A DNA stretch of 6,614 nucleotides from Caulobacter sp. CCH9-E1 (GCF_001556515.1 NZ_LSJA01000249.1:1-6614), one strand, 5' to 3'; positions 1 to 6,447 are shown, counted from the stretch's first letter. The notes: generated by a model not told the origin, from the letters alone. Numbers and translations: made by a program.

Positions 1-1833
1 TCCCTCCGCCAGGGCCGCGTAGCCGATCAGGCCGCCGCCGGCCAGGACCAGGACGAGGGCGGCGCGCCAGGCCCAGCGGGTGGCGGCGAAGTCGTGGGTC
101 AGCGGTGACAGGGCGGGCGCGGCCAGCATGGCGAACAGGGCCAGTATGGCCGGCTCCTGCAGGCCCAGGCCCGCGAAGGTGAAGCCCGCCCAGGCCGTCA
201 GCTGGGCCAGCGAGACGATGGCGAGAACGCCGATCACGCCGGTCAGGGCCAGGGCCACGCGCTTGTCGCGCGTCCCGCCGATCCCGATGACCAGGGCGAC
301 GCCCAGGGCCGCGATCAGCAGCGGCCAGGTCAGCATCACCGTCGCGCCGGGCGCCAGGACCTGGGCGACGGTGGCGAGGATGAGCAGCACGACGAGACCG
401 CCGATCCAGCCGCCTAGGGCGTCGGTCCGATGACCCAGGGCCAGCGCCGCCAGCACGCAGGCTCCGATCCCGAGGCCAAGGCCGACCGGATCGAAACCGC
501 CGACCAGGCTGCAGCCCCCGCCCAGGACGAGGGCCACGACGCAGGGGATGATCCGGCTGGCGCCCCGCGCCATGGCGGTGGCGACGCCCAGCCCCGCGGC
601 GATCGCCAGCAGGCCCGAGCCCCACAGCACGTAGTCGAAGCTGACCAGCAGATCGTAGTAGCGCTGGACGTCCCGGACCATCAGCAGCCGGCCGGCCAGG
701 TGCAGGACGAGGGCGGCGGTGGTCGCCAGCAGCAGCAGGCCCGCCGCGCCGCGGGCGATCTCCCAGCCGCTGGCCGCGCCCAGGCTCAGAGTGCGCCAGC
801 CGGCGAACGCCAGCAACGCGCCGGCAAGGCCCAGCAGCGCCCAGCCGACGATCGGCGGATAGCTGACCAGGAACTGGCCCAGCACGTCGGAATAGATCGC
901 GTCCGGCGCCGGCGGCGGCAGTTCGTTCGCGTCGGCCAGCGCCCGGATCGTCGGCAAGGTCTGGTCGCCCACGTGCTGCAGGCTGCCGATCTCCAGATGA
1001 GCCGGCTTGGCCAGCGGCGTGTGATAGGCCAGCTGGTCGTCGATGAAGGCCAGGTTCAGCCCGGGAAAGCCCTTCCGCACCGCATGGGTGAAGTCGGTGT
1101 CGTTGGGCATCTTGGCGTAGACGGCCGACGCCAGCGAGTTGGCCGAGGGGCCCTTGGCGGCGCGGGCGAAGATGGTCATCAGCGCGCCGTTGTCAGGGCC
1201 GGTCTGGAACATCGACGCCCGGCCGGCGTCGCCCCGGGCCTCGAGGTTCACGACCAGGCCGACGCGCCCCGCCAGCGGGTCGCGAGCGAAGAAGGCCTCC
1301 GCCCCCAGCAGGCCCGCCTCCTCGGCGTCGGTGAACAGGAAGATGACGTCGCGCTTGGCGGGGCCGCCGGCTTTCAGGGCGCGGGCGATCTCGAGCGCGG
1401 CGGCGACGCCGGCCGCGTCGTCGGCCGCGCCGGGCGAGTTATGGACCGAGTCATAGTGGCTCATGACCAGCACGGCGGGCAGGTCGCGCTGGCTTCCGGC
1501 CAGCACGCCCGCCAGGTTCTGGACCGAGGCGACGGTCAGGAAGCGCGGGTTGCTGGCGTTGGCGTAGAAGCCTTGGTCGGGGCGGACCGAGACCTCCAGG
1601 CCCAACTCGCCCATCCGCGTCAGCAGATGATCCCGCACCTTGGTGATCTGGGCCGACCCCGTGGGATGCGGCGCCTGGGCTATGGCCGTGACATCGGCCA
1701 TGGCGCGCTGAGCCGAGAAGGCCGTCGGCGGCGCGTTAGCGGGCAGGGGCGCCGGCGTCCGCAGGCTCCAGACGCCCAGCGCCAGGCCAATCACGAGGCA
1801 GATCCAGACTCCGAGGAAGCGGATCGTCTTCAT
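1..1833 (-). CDS. M28-family zinc metallopeptidase with C-terminal multi-spanning membrane region (3' end outside window)
   Basis: The frame is open from an ATG at 1833 down to base 1, giving 611 residues without a stop, so the C-terminus lies beyond the window. A GGGAG Shine-Dalgarno sits 6 bases before the ATG. Residues about 6-24 are a hydrophobic anchor; residues about 45-300 are the peptidase domain. The M28 two-zinc ligand set is visible: H126 in SHYDSV, bridging D138 in GAADDAAG, the catalytic/ligand pair E171-E172 in TDAEEAGLLG, E198 in NLEARG and H271 in AYHTP. The stretch from NLEARG through FQTGPDN and NDTDF to AYHT resembles the ERMP1/Fxna/Pff1 branch more than secreted aminopeptidases. 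From about residue 326 to the edge there are some eight to ten hydrophobic segments (near 326-346, 358-379, 401-421, 449-468, 473-492, 497-520, 526-548 and 589-608). The likely activity is removal of N-terminal residues from peptides on the periplasmic side of the inner membrane; the substrate is unknown. Confidence 0.9.
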   Translation of the reverse strand, partial: MKTIRFLGVWICLVIGLALGVWSLRTPAPLPANAPPTAFSAQRAMADVTAIAQAPHPTGSAQITKVRDHLLTRMGELGLEVSVRPDQGFYANASNPRFLTVASVQNLAGVLAGSQRDLPAVLVMSHYDSVHNSPGAADDAAGVAAALEIARALKAGGPAKRDVIFLFTDAEEAGLLGAEAFFARDPLAGRVGLVVNLEARGDAGRASMFQTGPDNGALMTIFARAAKGPSANSLASAVYAKMPNDTDFTHAVRKGFPGLNLAFIDDQLAYHTPLAKPAHLEIGSLQHVGDQTLPTIRALADANELPPPAPDAIYSDVLGQFLVSYPPIVGWALLGLAGALLAFAGWRTLSLGAASGWEIARGAAGLLLLATTAALVLHLAGRLLMVRDVQRYYDLLVSFDYVLWGSGLLAIAAGLGVATAMARGASRIIPCVVALVLGGGCSLVGGFDPVGLGLGIGACVLAALALGHRTDALGGWIGGLVVLLILATVAQVLAPGATVMLTWPLLIAALGVALVIGIGGTRDKRVALALTGVIGVLAIVSLAQLTAWAGFTFAGLGLQEPAILALFAMLAAPALSPLTHDFAATRWAWRAALVLVLAGGGLIGYAALAEG

Positions 1834-1928
1834 GCTGGTCTCCCGGCGTCCATCGATACCCCCGCGCCATGCTGAGGTGATGCGGCGTCGTCCGAAAGAC
1901 CTGAAATCGGAAAAGTTGAGCCCGGCAA

Positions 1929-1962
1929 GGAAAAGGGCGACCCGGTCGCCCGGATCGCCCTT
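1929..1962 (-). terminator. Probable intrinsic terminator of the TonB-dependent receptor gene
   Basis: A perfect 8-bp inverted repeat, AAGGGCGA (1933-1940) and TCGCCCTT (1955-1962), encloses a 14-base loop. Read on the minus strand, the right arm runs into TTTTCC, the usual arrangement of a rho-independent terminator. It lies about 55 bases past the receptor stop codon and about 100 bases before the peptidase start. This suggests the two same-strand genes are mostly transcribed separately. The T-run is short, so termination may be partial. Confidence 0.6.
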
Positions 1963-1976
1963 CCCTCTTCCGAAAG

Positions 1977-2003
1977 CCCTCTGGGCCCTTGGCGGCCCGA
2001 GGG
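1977..2003 (-). terminator. Second GC-rich hairpin just downstream of the receptor gene
   Basis: CCCTC-T-GGGCC (1977-1987) pairs with GGCCCGAGGG (1994-2003), giving ten base pairs with one bulged T and a six-base loop. It begins 13 bases after the receptor stop codon. On the minus strand it is followed only by CTTTCGG, so it lacks a proper T-tract. It may protect the 3' end of the mRNA or act as the first of tandem terminators with the hairpin at 1933-1962. Confidence 0.4.
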
Positions 2004-2016
2004 TTCCCCCTCCCGG

Positions 2017-4533
2017 TTAGAACCTTGAGCGCAGGGTCACGCCGTAGGTGCGCGGCGCGCCCAGGAAGGCATTGTAGGTGATGCTATCCAGCGCCGGATT
2101 GTAGGTGCTCTGGGTGGCGCTGAGTCCCGAGGAGCCTTGCAGCGGGCCGTTGAAGGCCACCTGCATGTACTTCTCGTTCAGCAGGTTCTGGGCCCAGAGC
2201 TCCATGGTCCAGCGCTCGTCCGCCGACCCGATGCCCACGCGGCCGTTCACCACCGTAAAGGCCTTCTGGACCTTTGGCGGGAACAGGTCCGAGCCGGTGT
2301 TATAGGACGACGAGTACTTGGCCCCGATGTTGAAACGCGCCTTCATGTTGTCGCCGACCGGCGTCTCATAGGTCAGCGAGCCCGAAGCCGAGTACTTCGG
2401 CGCCAGCGACAGGCGGCTGCCCGGCAGCAGGGCCAGGGCGTTGCCCGGATCGTTCGGGATCGGCTGCTTGCCGTACTTGGTGTCGGCGTAGGTGAAGCCG
2501 CTCTGCACCGTCAGGCCATGGACTGGGGTGAACCACAGGAAGTCGGCGTCGACGCCCTTGGACTTCACCTCGGGGATCGAGCGCACCACGAACGAGGTGC
2601 CCAGGAAGGTGTTCAGCTGGAAGTCGGTGAACTTCTGCTGGAAGACGCTGACGTTGAACAGGACGGTGCGGTTGAAGAGGGTGTTCTTCAGGCCGATTTC
2701 ATAGCTGTCGACGAACTCGGCCGGGAACGAGGTGTCATAGATCGGCGTCACGCCCGCCCCGCCCGACGGCAGGCCATTGGACGACTGGGTGCGGTCGAGG
2801 TTGAAACCACCGCCCTTGTAGCCGCGCGCGAAGGACGCGTAGCTGAACACCTCGGGCGAGAAGCGGTAGGACGCCTTGATCGTGCCGCTCCACTCCTTGT
2901 CCGTGCGCTCCTGGTGCGTGCCGCGGCCGTTGAACAGCGCGTTCGCCCAGGGCAGGCAGAGATTGCCGATGATCGTGCCCGTGTTCGCTGCGCCGACGAT
3001 GCTGGCGATCCGGGCCTGGCCGGCGGCCGACAAGGCCGTGCCGCAGCCGACGCCGCCGTCGGTGTTGGTCTGGTAGGTGTCGAGCTTCTTCTTTTCGGCG
3101 GTGTAGCGCAGGCCGGCGGTGATCTCGAACGCGTCGGTCACGTGCCAGGTGTCGTTGGTGAACAGCGCGATCGTGGTGGCGCGCTGGTCGTAGCGGTCGC
3201 GCAGGCCCTGGCCCGGCGCGAAGGACGTGTTGGGCGCGCGGTTCAGCAGCAGGGCGATGAAGTTGGGGACGCCGGCCGGATTGGCGGCGGAGCGCGACAG
3301 CAGGCGGCCCAGATACTGTTCGTAGTGGTTGCCGAAATAGAAGTTGGCCCGGTTCTCCAGGCGTTCGTCCGCCAGGAAGGCGCCGACCAGCCAATCGAAT
3401 TTCTCGCTGCGGCCGGCCAGACGCAGCTCCTGCGTATAGGTGGTGAACTCGGAATAGTTCGAGCCGTCCTTGTTGCGGTAGGTGATGTCGGCCGTGCTGA
3501 AATCGCCATCCTGGCCGTTGTCGGTGCGCCAGTTGCGGATGGCCGAGATGCTGGTCAGCGAACCGAAGGGCAGGTCGATGTCGCCTTGCAGCGAAATCCC
3601 CTTGTCCTCGATCTTGGCCGGCGCGCCGCGGTTGGAATAGGCGACGCGGTCGAAGGGATCGGCGGTGGCGGCCACGGGGTTGGCCTGGCCTGACGCCGCG
3701 GCCAGGATGGCCGAGGTCGGGCCGGTGCGGATCTGCACCGCGCCGCAGCAGTTCTCGTCGCGGCGGCTGTAGTCGGCGATCACGCGGAAGGTCGAGCGAT
3801 CGTCCGGAATGAACAGCAACTGGCCGCGGACGGTGTAGAAGTTCTGGTCGGCGTCCTGATCGCGCTTGGAAGGACCCGCGCCGGTGATGACGTCGTTGTA
3901 GCCGTCGCGCTGACGCGCCGCGACGTAGAGGCGGCCGGCCAGCTTGTCCTCGTACAGCGGCCCCGTGACCGAGGCGGCCGCGCCTTTGGCGTTATAGTTG
4001 CCGAAGGTCAGCTCGCCGTTGGCGCCGAAGCCGAACTCCGGCTCCTTGGTCATGACGTTGATGACGCCGGCCGAGGTGTTCTTGCCGAACAGGGTGCCCT
4101 GCGGGCCTTTCAGCACTTCGATCCGTTCCATCTCGCCAAGGTCGCCGAAGCCGACGCCGTTACGCGGGCGATAGACGCCGTCGATGACGACGCCGACCGA
4201 GCTTTCGAGGCCGGGGTTGTCGCCGACCGTGCCGACGCCGCGCACGCGGGCGGTGGTCGAGGCTTCGGAAGACGTGGAGGTCACGGTCAGGCCGGGGGTC
4301 AGGATCGTCAGATCCTTGATGTCCTTGACGCCGGTGTCCTGCAGAAGCTTGGCGCCGACGGCGGTGACCACCACCGGCACGTCCTGCAGGTTCTGTTCCC
4401 GCTTCTGAGCGGTGACGATAATGCTATCGACGGTTTGAACGTCGCTCGTTTGAGCCTGAGCGGCGCTCGAAGCGCCAAGACCAGCGAGGACGACAGCGGA
4501 CGCAGTGCCGCAGAGCACCTGGGTGAAGCGCAT
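2017..4533 (-). CDS. TonB-dependent outer-membrane receptor
   Basis: This is a complete 838-residue protein, a normal length for the family. A GAGG Shine-Dalgarno lies 6 bases before the ATG. Residues 1-27 form a signal peptide with a likely cut after AQA27. A TonB-box-like segment, DSIIVTAQ, is at 36-43. The plug domain covers about 48-165 and carries VVIDGVYRPR (115-124) and the conserved run ERIEVLKGPQGTLFG followed by KNTSAGVINV (137-160). The remainder is the beta-barrel, including the typical GYKGGGFN (571-578) and EIGLKN (612-617), and it ends in a terminal phenylalanine (SRF) as expected for BAM-assembled proteins. It should import a ligand across the outer membrane using TonB-ExbB-ExbD energy. 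The ligand cannot be told from sequence; no FecA-type N-terminal signalling domain is present, so it is not expected to signal to an anti-sigma factor. Loop cysteines are C262-C263 and the possible disulfide pair C497/C526. The gene is transcribed divergently from the SelO gene. Confidence 0.96.
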   Translation of the reverse strand: MRFTQVLCGTASAVVLAGLGASSAAQAQTSDVQTVDSIIVTAQKREQNLQDVPVVVTAVGAKLLQDTGVKDIKDLTILTPGLTVTSTSSEASTTARVRGVGTVGDNPGLESSVGVVIDGVYRPRNGVGFGDLGEMERIEVLKGPQGTLFGKNTSAGVINVMTKEPEFGFGANGELTFGNYNAKGAAASVTGPLYEDKLAGRLYVAARQRDGYNDVITGAGPSKRDQDADQNFYTVRGQLLFIPDDRSTFRVIADYSRRDENCCGAVQIRTGPTSAILAAASGQANPVAATADPFDRVAYSNRGAPAKIEDKGISLQGDIDLPFGSLTSISAIRNWRTDNGQDGDFSTADITYRNKDGSNYSEFTTYTQELRLAGRSEKFDWLVGAFLADERLENRANFYFGNHYEQYLGRLLSRSAANPAGVPNFIALLLNRAPNTSFAPGQGLRDRYDQRATTIALFTNDTWHVTDAFEITAGLRYTAEKKKLDTYQTNTDGGVGCGTALSAAGQARIASIVGAANTGTIIGNLCLPWANALFNGRGTHQERTDKEWSGTIKASYRFSPEVFSYASFARGYKGGGFNLDRTQSSNGLPSGGAGVTPIYDTSFPAEFVDSYEIGLKNTLFNRTVLFNVSVFQQKFTDFQLNTFLGTSFVVRSIPEVKSKGVDADFLWFTPVHGLTVQSGFTYADTKYGKQPIPNDPGNALALLPGSRLSLAPKYSASGSLTYETPVGDNMKARFNIGAKYSSSYNTGSDLFPPKVQKAFTVVNGRVGIGSADERWTMELWAQNLLNEKYMQVAFNGPLQGSSGLSATQSTYNPALDSITYNAFLGAPRTYGVTLRSRF

Positions 4534-4599
4534 TTCCTACCTCGGTTCGTTGGCCCGGAGACGCTTGCCCGCCCCCAGGCTTGTTTTTCGTTGCCCCGC

Positions 4600-4615
4600 T
4601 CGAACGATCGTTCGA
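4600..4615. promoter_or_regulatory. Perfect 16-bp palindrome, candidate repressor operator for the receptor gene
   Basis: TCGAACGATCGTTCGA is perfectly self-complementary and lies 67-82 bases upstream of the receptor ATG. Its GAACG-ATCG-TTC style and length fit operators of dimeric helix-turn-helix repressors such as the TetR family, though no such regulator is encoded in the window. With the proposed minus-strand promoter at 4629-4656 it would fall at roughly +7 to +22, a place where a bound repressor would block transcription. The palindrome is seen directly; the regulator class is inferred. Confidence 0.55.
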
Positions 4616-4628
4616 ATGGATGACCAAG

Positions 4629-4656
4629 GGTTAGGCGCCGCAAGGGTGTTCGGCAA
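4629..4656 (-). promoter_or_regulatory. Tentative housekeeping promoter of the receptor gene
   Basis: On the minus strand TTGCCGA (4656-4650), 13 bases, then GCCTAACC (4636-4629) can be aligned to the Caulobacter sigma-73 consensus TTGaCGS-N10-14-GCTANAWC. The -35 is a good match and the -10 only partial. The predicted start would be near 4622, leaving a leader of about 90 bases that contains the palindrome. Other placements are possible. Confidence 0.3.
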
Positions 4657-4667
4657 GCGAAATCCCT

Positions 4668-4711
4668 TGTGACAAAACGGCCTAGCGCATCGTGTTGCCA
4701 GGATGTGACAA
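4668..4711. repeat. Two direct copies of TGTGACAA in the divergent promoter region
   Basis: TGTGACAA occurs at 4668-4675 and 4704-4711, 36 bases apart start to start. The first copy is part of the near-palindrome TTGTGACAA. Both lie upstream of both divergent genes. They could be a paired site for an activator or repressor, but an 8-bp repeat in a 247-bp gap may also be chance. Confidence 0.3.
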
Positions 4712-4745
4712 CGTTCGCTGACCGTTGCGTACTTTCGAAGAAGGG

Positions 4746-4772
4746 TTGCGCGGTGAGCGCGGCGGCCTCATC
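4746..4772 (+). promoter_or_regulatory. Tentative promoter of the SelO gene giving a leaderless mRNA
   Basis: TTGCGCG (4746-4752), 12 bases, then GCCTCATC (4765-4772) partly matches the alphaproteobacterial TTGaCGS-N10-14-GCTANAWC pattern. Transcription would start at about 4779-4781, on or next to the ATG at 4781. No purine-rich Shine-Dalgarno precedes that ATG, which agrees with a leaderless start. The match is weak and is offered mainly because it explains the missing ribosome binding site. Confidence 0.25.
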
Positions 4773-4780
4773 TGGCGACC

Positions 4781-6229
4781 ATGCCGCTGTCTCCCGCTTA
4801 CCGTCCCGCCCCGCGCTTCCAGCTCCTGGGCCGCGAATTCGCCGATCCGGTCGAGGCCGCGGACTTCCCGCGGACGATCCTCCGCCATCGGAATGATCGC
4901 GCGGCGGCCGGCGTCGGGCTGGAAGGCCTGACCGACGCGGAATGGATCGCGCACTTTGGCCGCTTCGCGCCCTTGCCGGACAATCAGCCGGTTCCGCTGG
5001 CCATGCGCTATCACGGCCATCAGTTCCGCGTGTACAACCCCGACCTCGGCGACGGCCGCGGCTTCCTGTTCGCCCAGCTGCGCGAGGCGGGAAGCGACCG
5101 CCTGCTGGACCTGGCCACCAAGGGCTCGGGCCAGACGCCGTGGTCGCGCTCGGGCGACGGCCGACTGACCCTGAAGGGCGGGGTCCGCGAAGTCCTGGCC
5201 GCCAGCCTGCTGGAGGCCCTTGGCGTCCCGACGTCCAGGGCGTTCTCGCTGATCGAGACGGGCGAGGCCCTGACCCGAGGCGACGAGCCCAGCCCGACCC
5301 GCTCGGCCGTGCTGACTCGGCTGTCGCACAGCCATATCCGCTTCGGCACGTTCCAGCGCCTGGCCTATTTCGATCGCCGTGACCTGATCACCATCCTGAT
5401 CGACCATGTCGTCGAGAGCTATTATCCCCACCTGGCCGATGCGCCGGATCGCCCGGCGGCGCTGCTGGAGGGGGTGGTCGCCGCCAGCGCCCGCTTGCTG
5501 GCGCGCTGGATGGCGGCCGGCTTCGTTCACGGCGTGCTCAACACCGACAACATGGTCGTCACGGGCGAGAGCTTCGACTACGGCCCGTGGCGCTTCCTGC
5601 CGCGCAACGACCCGAACTTCGTCGCCGCCTATTTCGACCAGTCGGGCCTCTACAGCTTCGGCCGCCAGCCCGAGGCGGTGTTCTGGAACCTGCAACAGCT
5701 TGCCGCCTGCTTCACCCTGGTGGGCGAGCAAGCTGGACTGCTGGCGGCGCTGAACGGCTTCTCCGACGCCTATCGCGTGGCCCTGCGCGAGGCGATCCTG
5801 GATCGGCTGGGCTTGCGGAGCCAGGGCCCCGACGCGGACGTGGGCCTGGTCAACGCCGCCTTCCGGGCCCTGGCCGACGGGGGCGAGGCGTTGCGTTGGG
5901 AGCCGTTCTTCTTCGACTGGTTCGGCGGCGAGGCGTCCGAGGGGCGGGCGCTGTCGGGCCCGCGCGCCGGCCTGTATGAAAGCGAGGCGTTCCAGGCCTT
6001 CCGCGCGCGCCTGGCCGACTATTCGCCCGATCGACCCGAGCGCCTAGCCGACCCGATCTTCCAGCGTCCGGAGCCCGAGGAGCTGATCATCGACGAGGTC
6101 GAAGCCCTCTGGGCGCCGATCGATCAGGCGGATGACTGGTCGCTCTTCTACGCCAAGCTTGAGCGGATCGAAGCCGCCCGGCGAGCCTACGGGCTGGGAA
6201 GGTTGCGTGGCGAAAAAGCCGCCCGCTGA
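4781..6229 (+). CDS. selO: SelO/YdiU-family protein adenylyltransferase (pseudokinase fold)
   Basis: The 482-residue product has the usual length of bacterial SelO. Family marks in order are the N-terminal FQLLGREFADPV (13-24), MRYHGHQFRVYNPDLGDGRG (75-94), LATKGSGQTPWSRSGDGR (111-128) with the ATP-binding lysine K114, GGVREVL (133-139) with E137, LTRLSHSHIRFGTFQ (178-192), the catalytic-loop motif HGVLNTDNM (250-258) with D256 and N257, FDYGP (265-269) with metal-binding D266, and YSFGRQPEAVFWNLQQLA (291-308). SelO flips ATP in a kinase-like pocket and transfers AMP to Ser, Thr or Tyr of proteins, with a role in redox homeostasis. The C-terminal third is unlike the E. coli protein: I find no NPxxVxRNxLAQ segment, and the only cysteine is C310. 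The ATG at 4781 is chosen because family homology begins within about twelve residues and no upstream in-frame start is available nearby. No Shine-Dalgarno is evident. The gene is divergent from the receptor, with a 247-base gap. Confidence 0.93.
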   Translation: MPLSPAYRPAPRFQLLGREFADPVEAADFPRTILRHRNDRAAAGVGLEGLTDAEWIAHFGRFAPLPDNQPVPLAMRYHGHQFRVYNPDLGDGRGFLFAQLREAGSDRLLDLATKGSGQTPWSRSGDGRLTLKGGVREVLAASLLEALGVPTSRAFSLIETGEALTRGDEPSPTRSAVLTRLSHSHIRFGTFQRLAYFDRRDLITILIDHVVESYYPHLADAPDRPAALLEGVVAASARLLARWMAAGFVHGVLNTDNMVVTGESFDYGPWRFLPRNDPNFVAAYFDQSGLYSFGRQPEAVFWNLQQLAACFTLVGEQAGLLAALNGFSDAYRVALREAILDRLGLRSQGPDADVGLVNAAFRALADGGEALRWEPFFFDWFGGEASEGRALSGPRAGLYESEAFQAFRARLADYSPDRPERLADPIFQRPEPEELIIDEVEALWAPIDQADDWSLFYAKLERIEAARRAYGLGRLRGEKAAR

Positions 6230-6235
6230 ATTTTT
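6205..6235 (+). terminator. Possible intrinsic terminator overlapping the SelO stop codon
   Basis: GCG-T-GGCG (6205-6212) pairs with CGCCCGC (6220-6226): seven base pairs, one bulged T and a seven-base loop (AAAAAGC). Five T residues follow at 6231-6235, separated by TGAA, where TGA is the SelO stop codon. The stem is short and the T-run offset by four bases, so strength is uncertain. Confidence 0.4.
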
Positions 6236-6245
6236 CCGTTCGAGC

Positions 6246-6291
6246 CCGGAACAATCGTCAAGGTTCCGTCTTACTGTTCCGGCACAGTGCC
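6246..6291. repeat. Alternative inverted repeats upstream of the small ORF
   Basis: CCGGAAC (6246-6252) can pair with GTTCCG (6263-6268, six pairs) or with GTTCCGG (6276-6282, seven pairs), so two mutually exclusive hairpins are possible. Immediately after is GGCAC-A-GTGCC (6281-6291), an 11-base odd-centred palindrome. These fill much of the 90-base gap between SelO and the small ORF. They could be protein-binding sites, parts of a terminator region or a leader structure. Confidence 0.4.
6248..6273 (+). promoter_or_regulatory. Possible ECF-sigma-type promoter of the small ORF
   Basis: GGAAC (6248-6252), followed by AA and about 16 bases later by TCTTA (6269-6273), looks like the -35 of extracytoplasmic-function sigma factors. 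The alphaproteobacterial general stress sigma EcfG uses GGAAC-N16/17-CGTT; here the -10 does not match CGTT. The implied start near 6280 would give a leader of about 40 bases. The same GGAAC is also one arm of an inverted repeat, so the match may have another cause. Confidence 0.2.
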
Positions 6292-6319
6292 ACCGACGAA
6301 CGCCGTGCGGAGATTCCCG

Positions 6320-6445
6320 ATGCGCATCTTCCAACCGATCATGCTGGTCTGCGCCGTAGCCATGTCGTTCGTGGGGGCGCTGGGCCTGCCGGGCTGCGCC
6401 CGCGCCATCGGCGAGTGCCTGCGCGACCGTCCCGAACTGGCCTAA
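6320..6445 (+). CDS. Small membrane or secreted protein, 41 residues, unknown function
   Basis: The ORF begins at ATG 6320, with GGAG at 6309-6312 placed 7 bases upstream, and stops at TAA 6443-6445. Of 41 sense codons, 37 end in G or C, as expected of real coding sequence in this genome. The product starts MRIFQPIMLV, has a hydrophobic stretch over about residues 4-24, and ends with a short polar tail, ECLRDRPELA. Cysteines are at 11, 26 and 33. LPGC at 23-26 resembles a lipobox but has proline at -2, so lipoprotein processing is doubtful; it could equally be a single-pass membrane peptide or a signal peptide with a very short mature part. It is not a recognisable entericidin. It follows SelO by 90 bases on the same strand, behind a possible terminator, and is convergent with the next gene. 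I do not recognise the family. Confidence 0.6.
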   Translation: MRIFQPIMLVCAVAMSFVGALGLPGCARAIGECLRDRPELA

Positions 6446-6447
6446 AG

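Noticed and set aside
430..1875. 481-codon open frame on the plus strand
   Set aside because: It is antisense to the M28 peptidase. Its composition (runs of Q, R, A, G and D, no domain) is typical of the reverse frame of a G+C-rich gene, and the minus-strand frame has clear zinc-ligand motifs.
1834..2016. Small gene or RNA in the gap between the peptidase and the receptor
   Set aside because: The plus-strand frame at 1832-2020 has no ribosome site and overlaps the peptidase start and terminator hairpins. The hairpins explain the visible structure.
2137..3693. 518-codon open frame on the plus strand inside the receptor gene
   Set aside because: It is a shadow of the receptor coding sequence on the opposite strand. 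It shows no recognisable motif, and the receptor frame has full family architecture.
4423..4643. Alternative short minus-strand frames and an upstream start for the receptor
   Set aside because: The ATG at 4533 has a GAGG at good spacing and begins a typical signal peptide. The other frames do not match family sequence.
4682..5731. 349-codon open frame on the minus strand opposite SelO
   Set aside because: It overlaps the conserved SelO frame antisense and spans the divergent promoter region. Its composition is that of a shadow frame.
6320..6445. Entericidin or other known stress lipoprotein as the identity of the small ORF
   Set aside because: It shares only small size and a cysteine after a hydrophobic stretch. 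The typical entericidin residues after the cysteine are missing, and proline at -2 is unusual for a lipobox.
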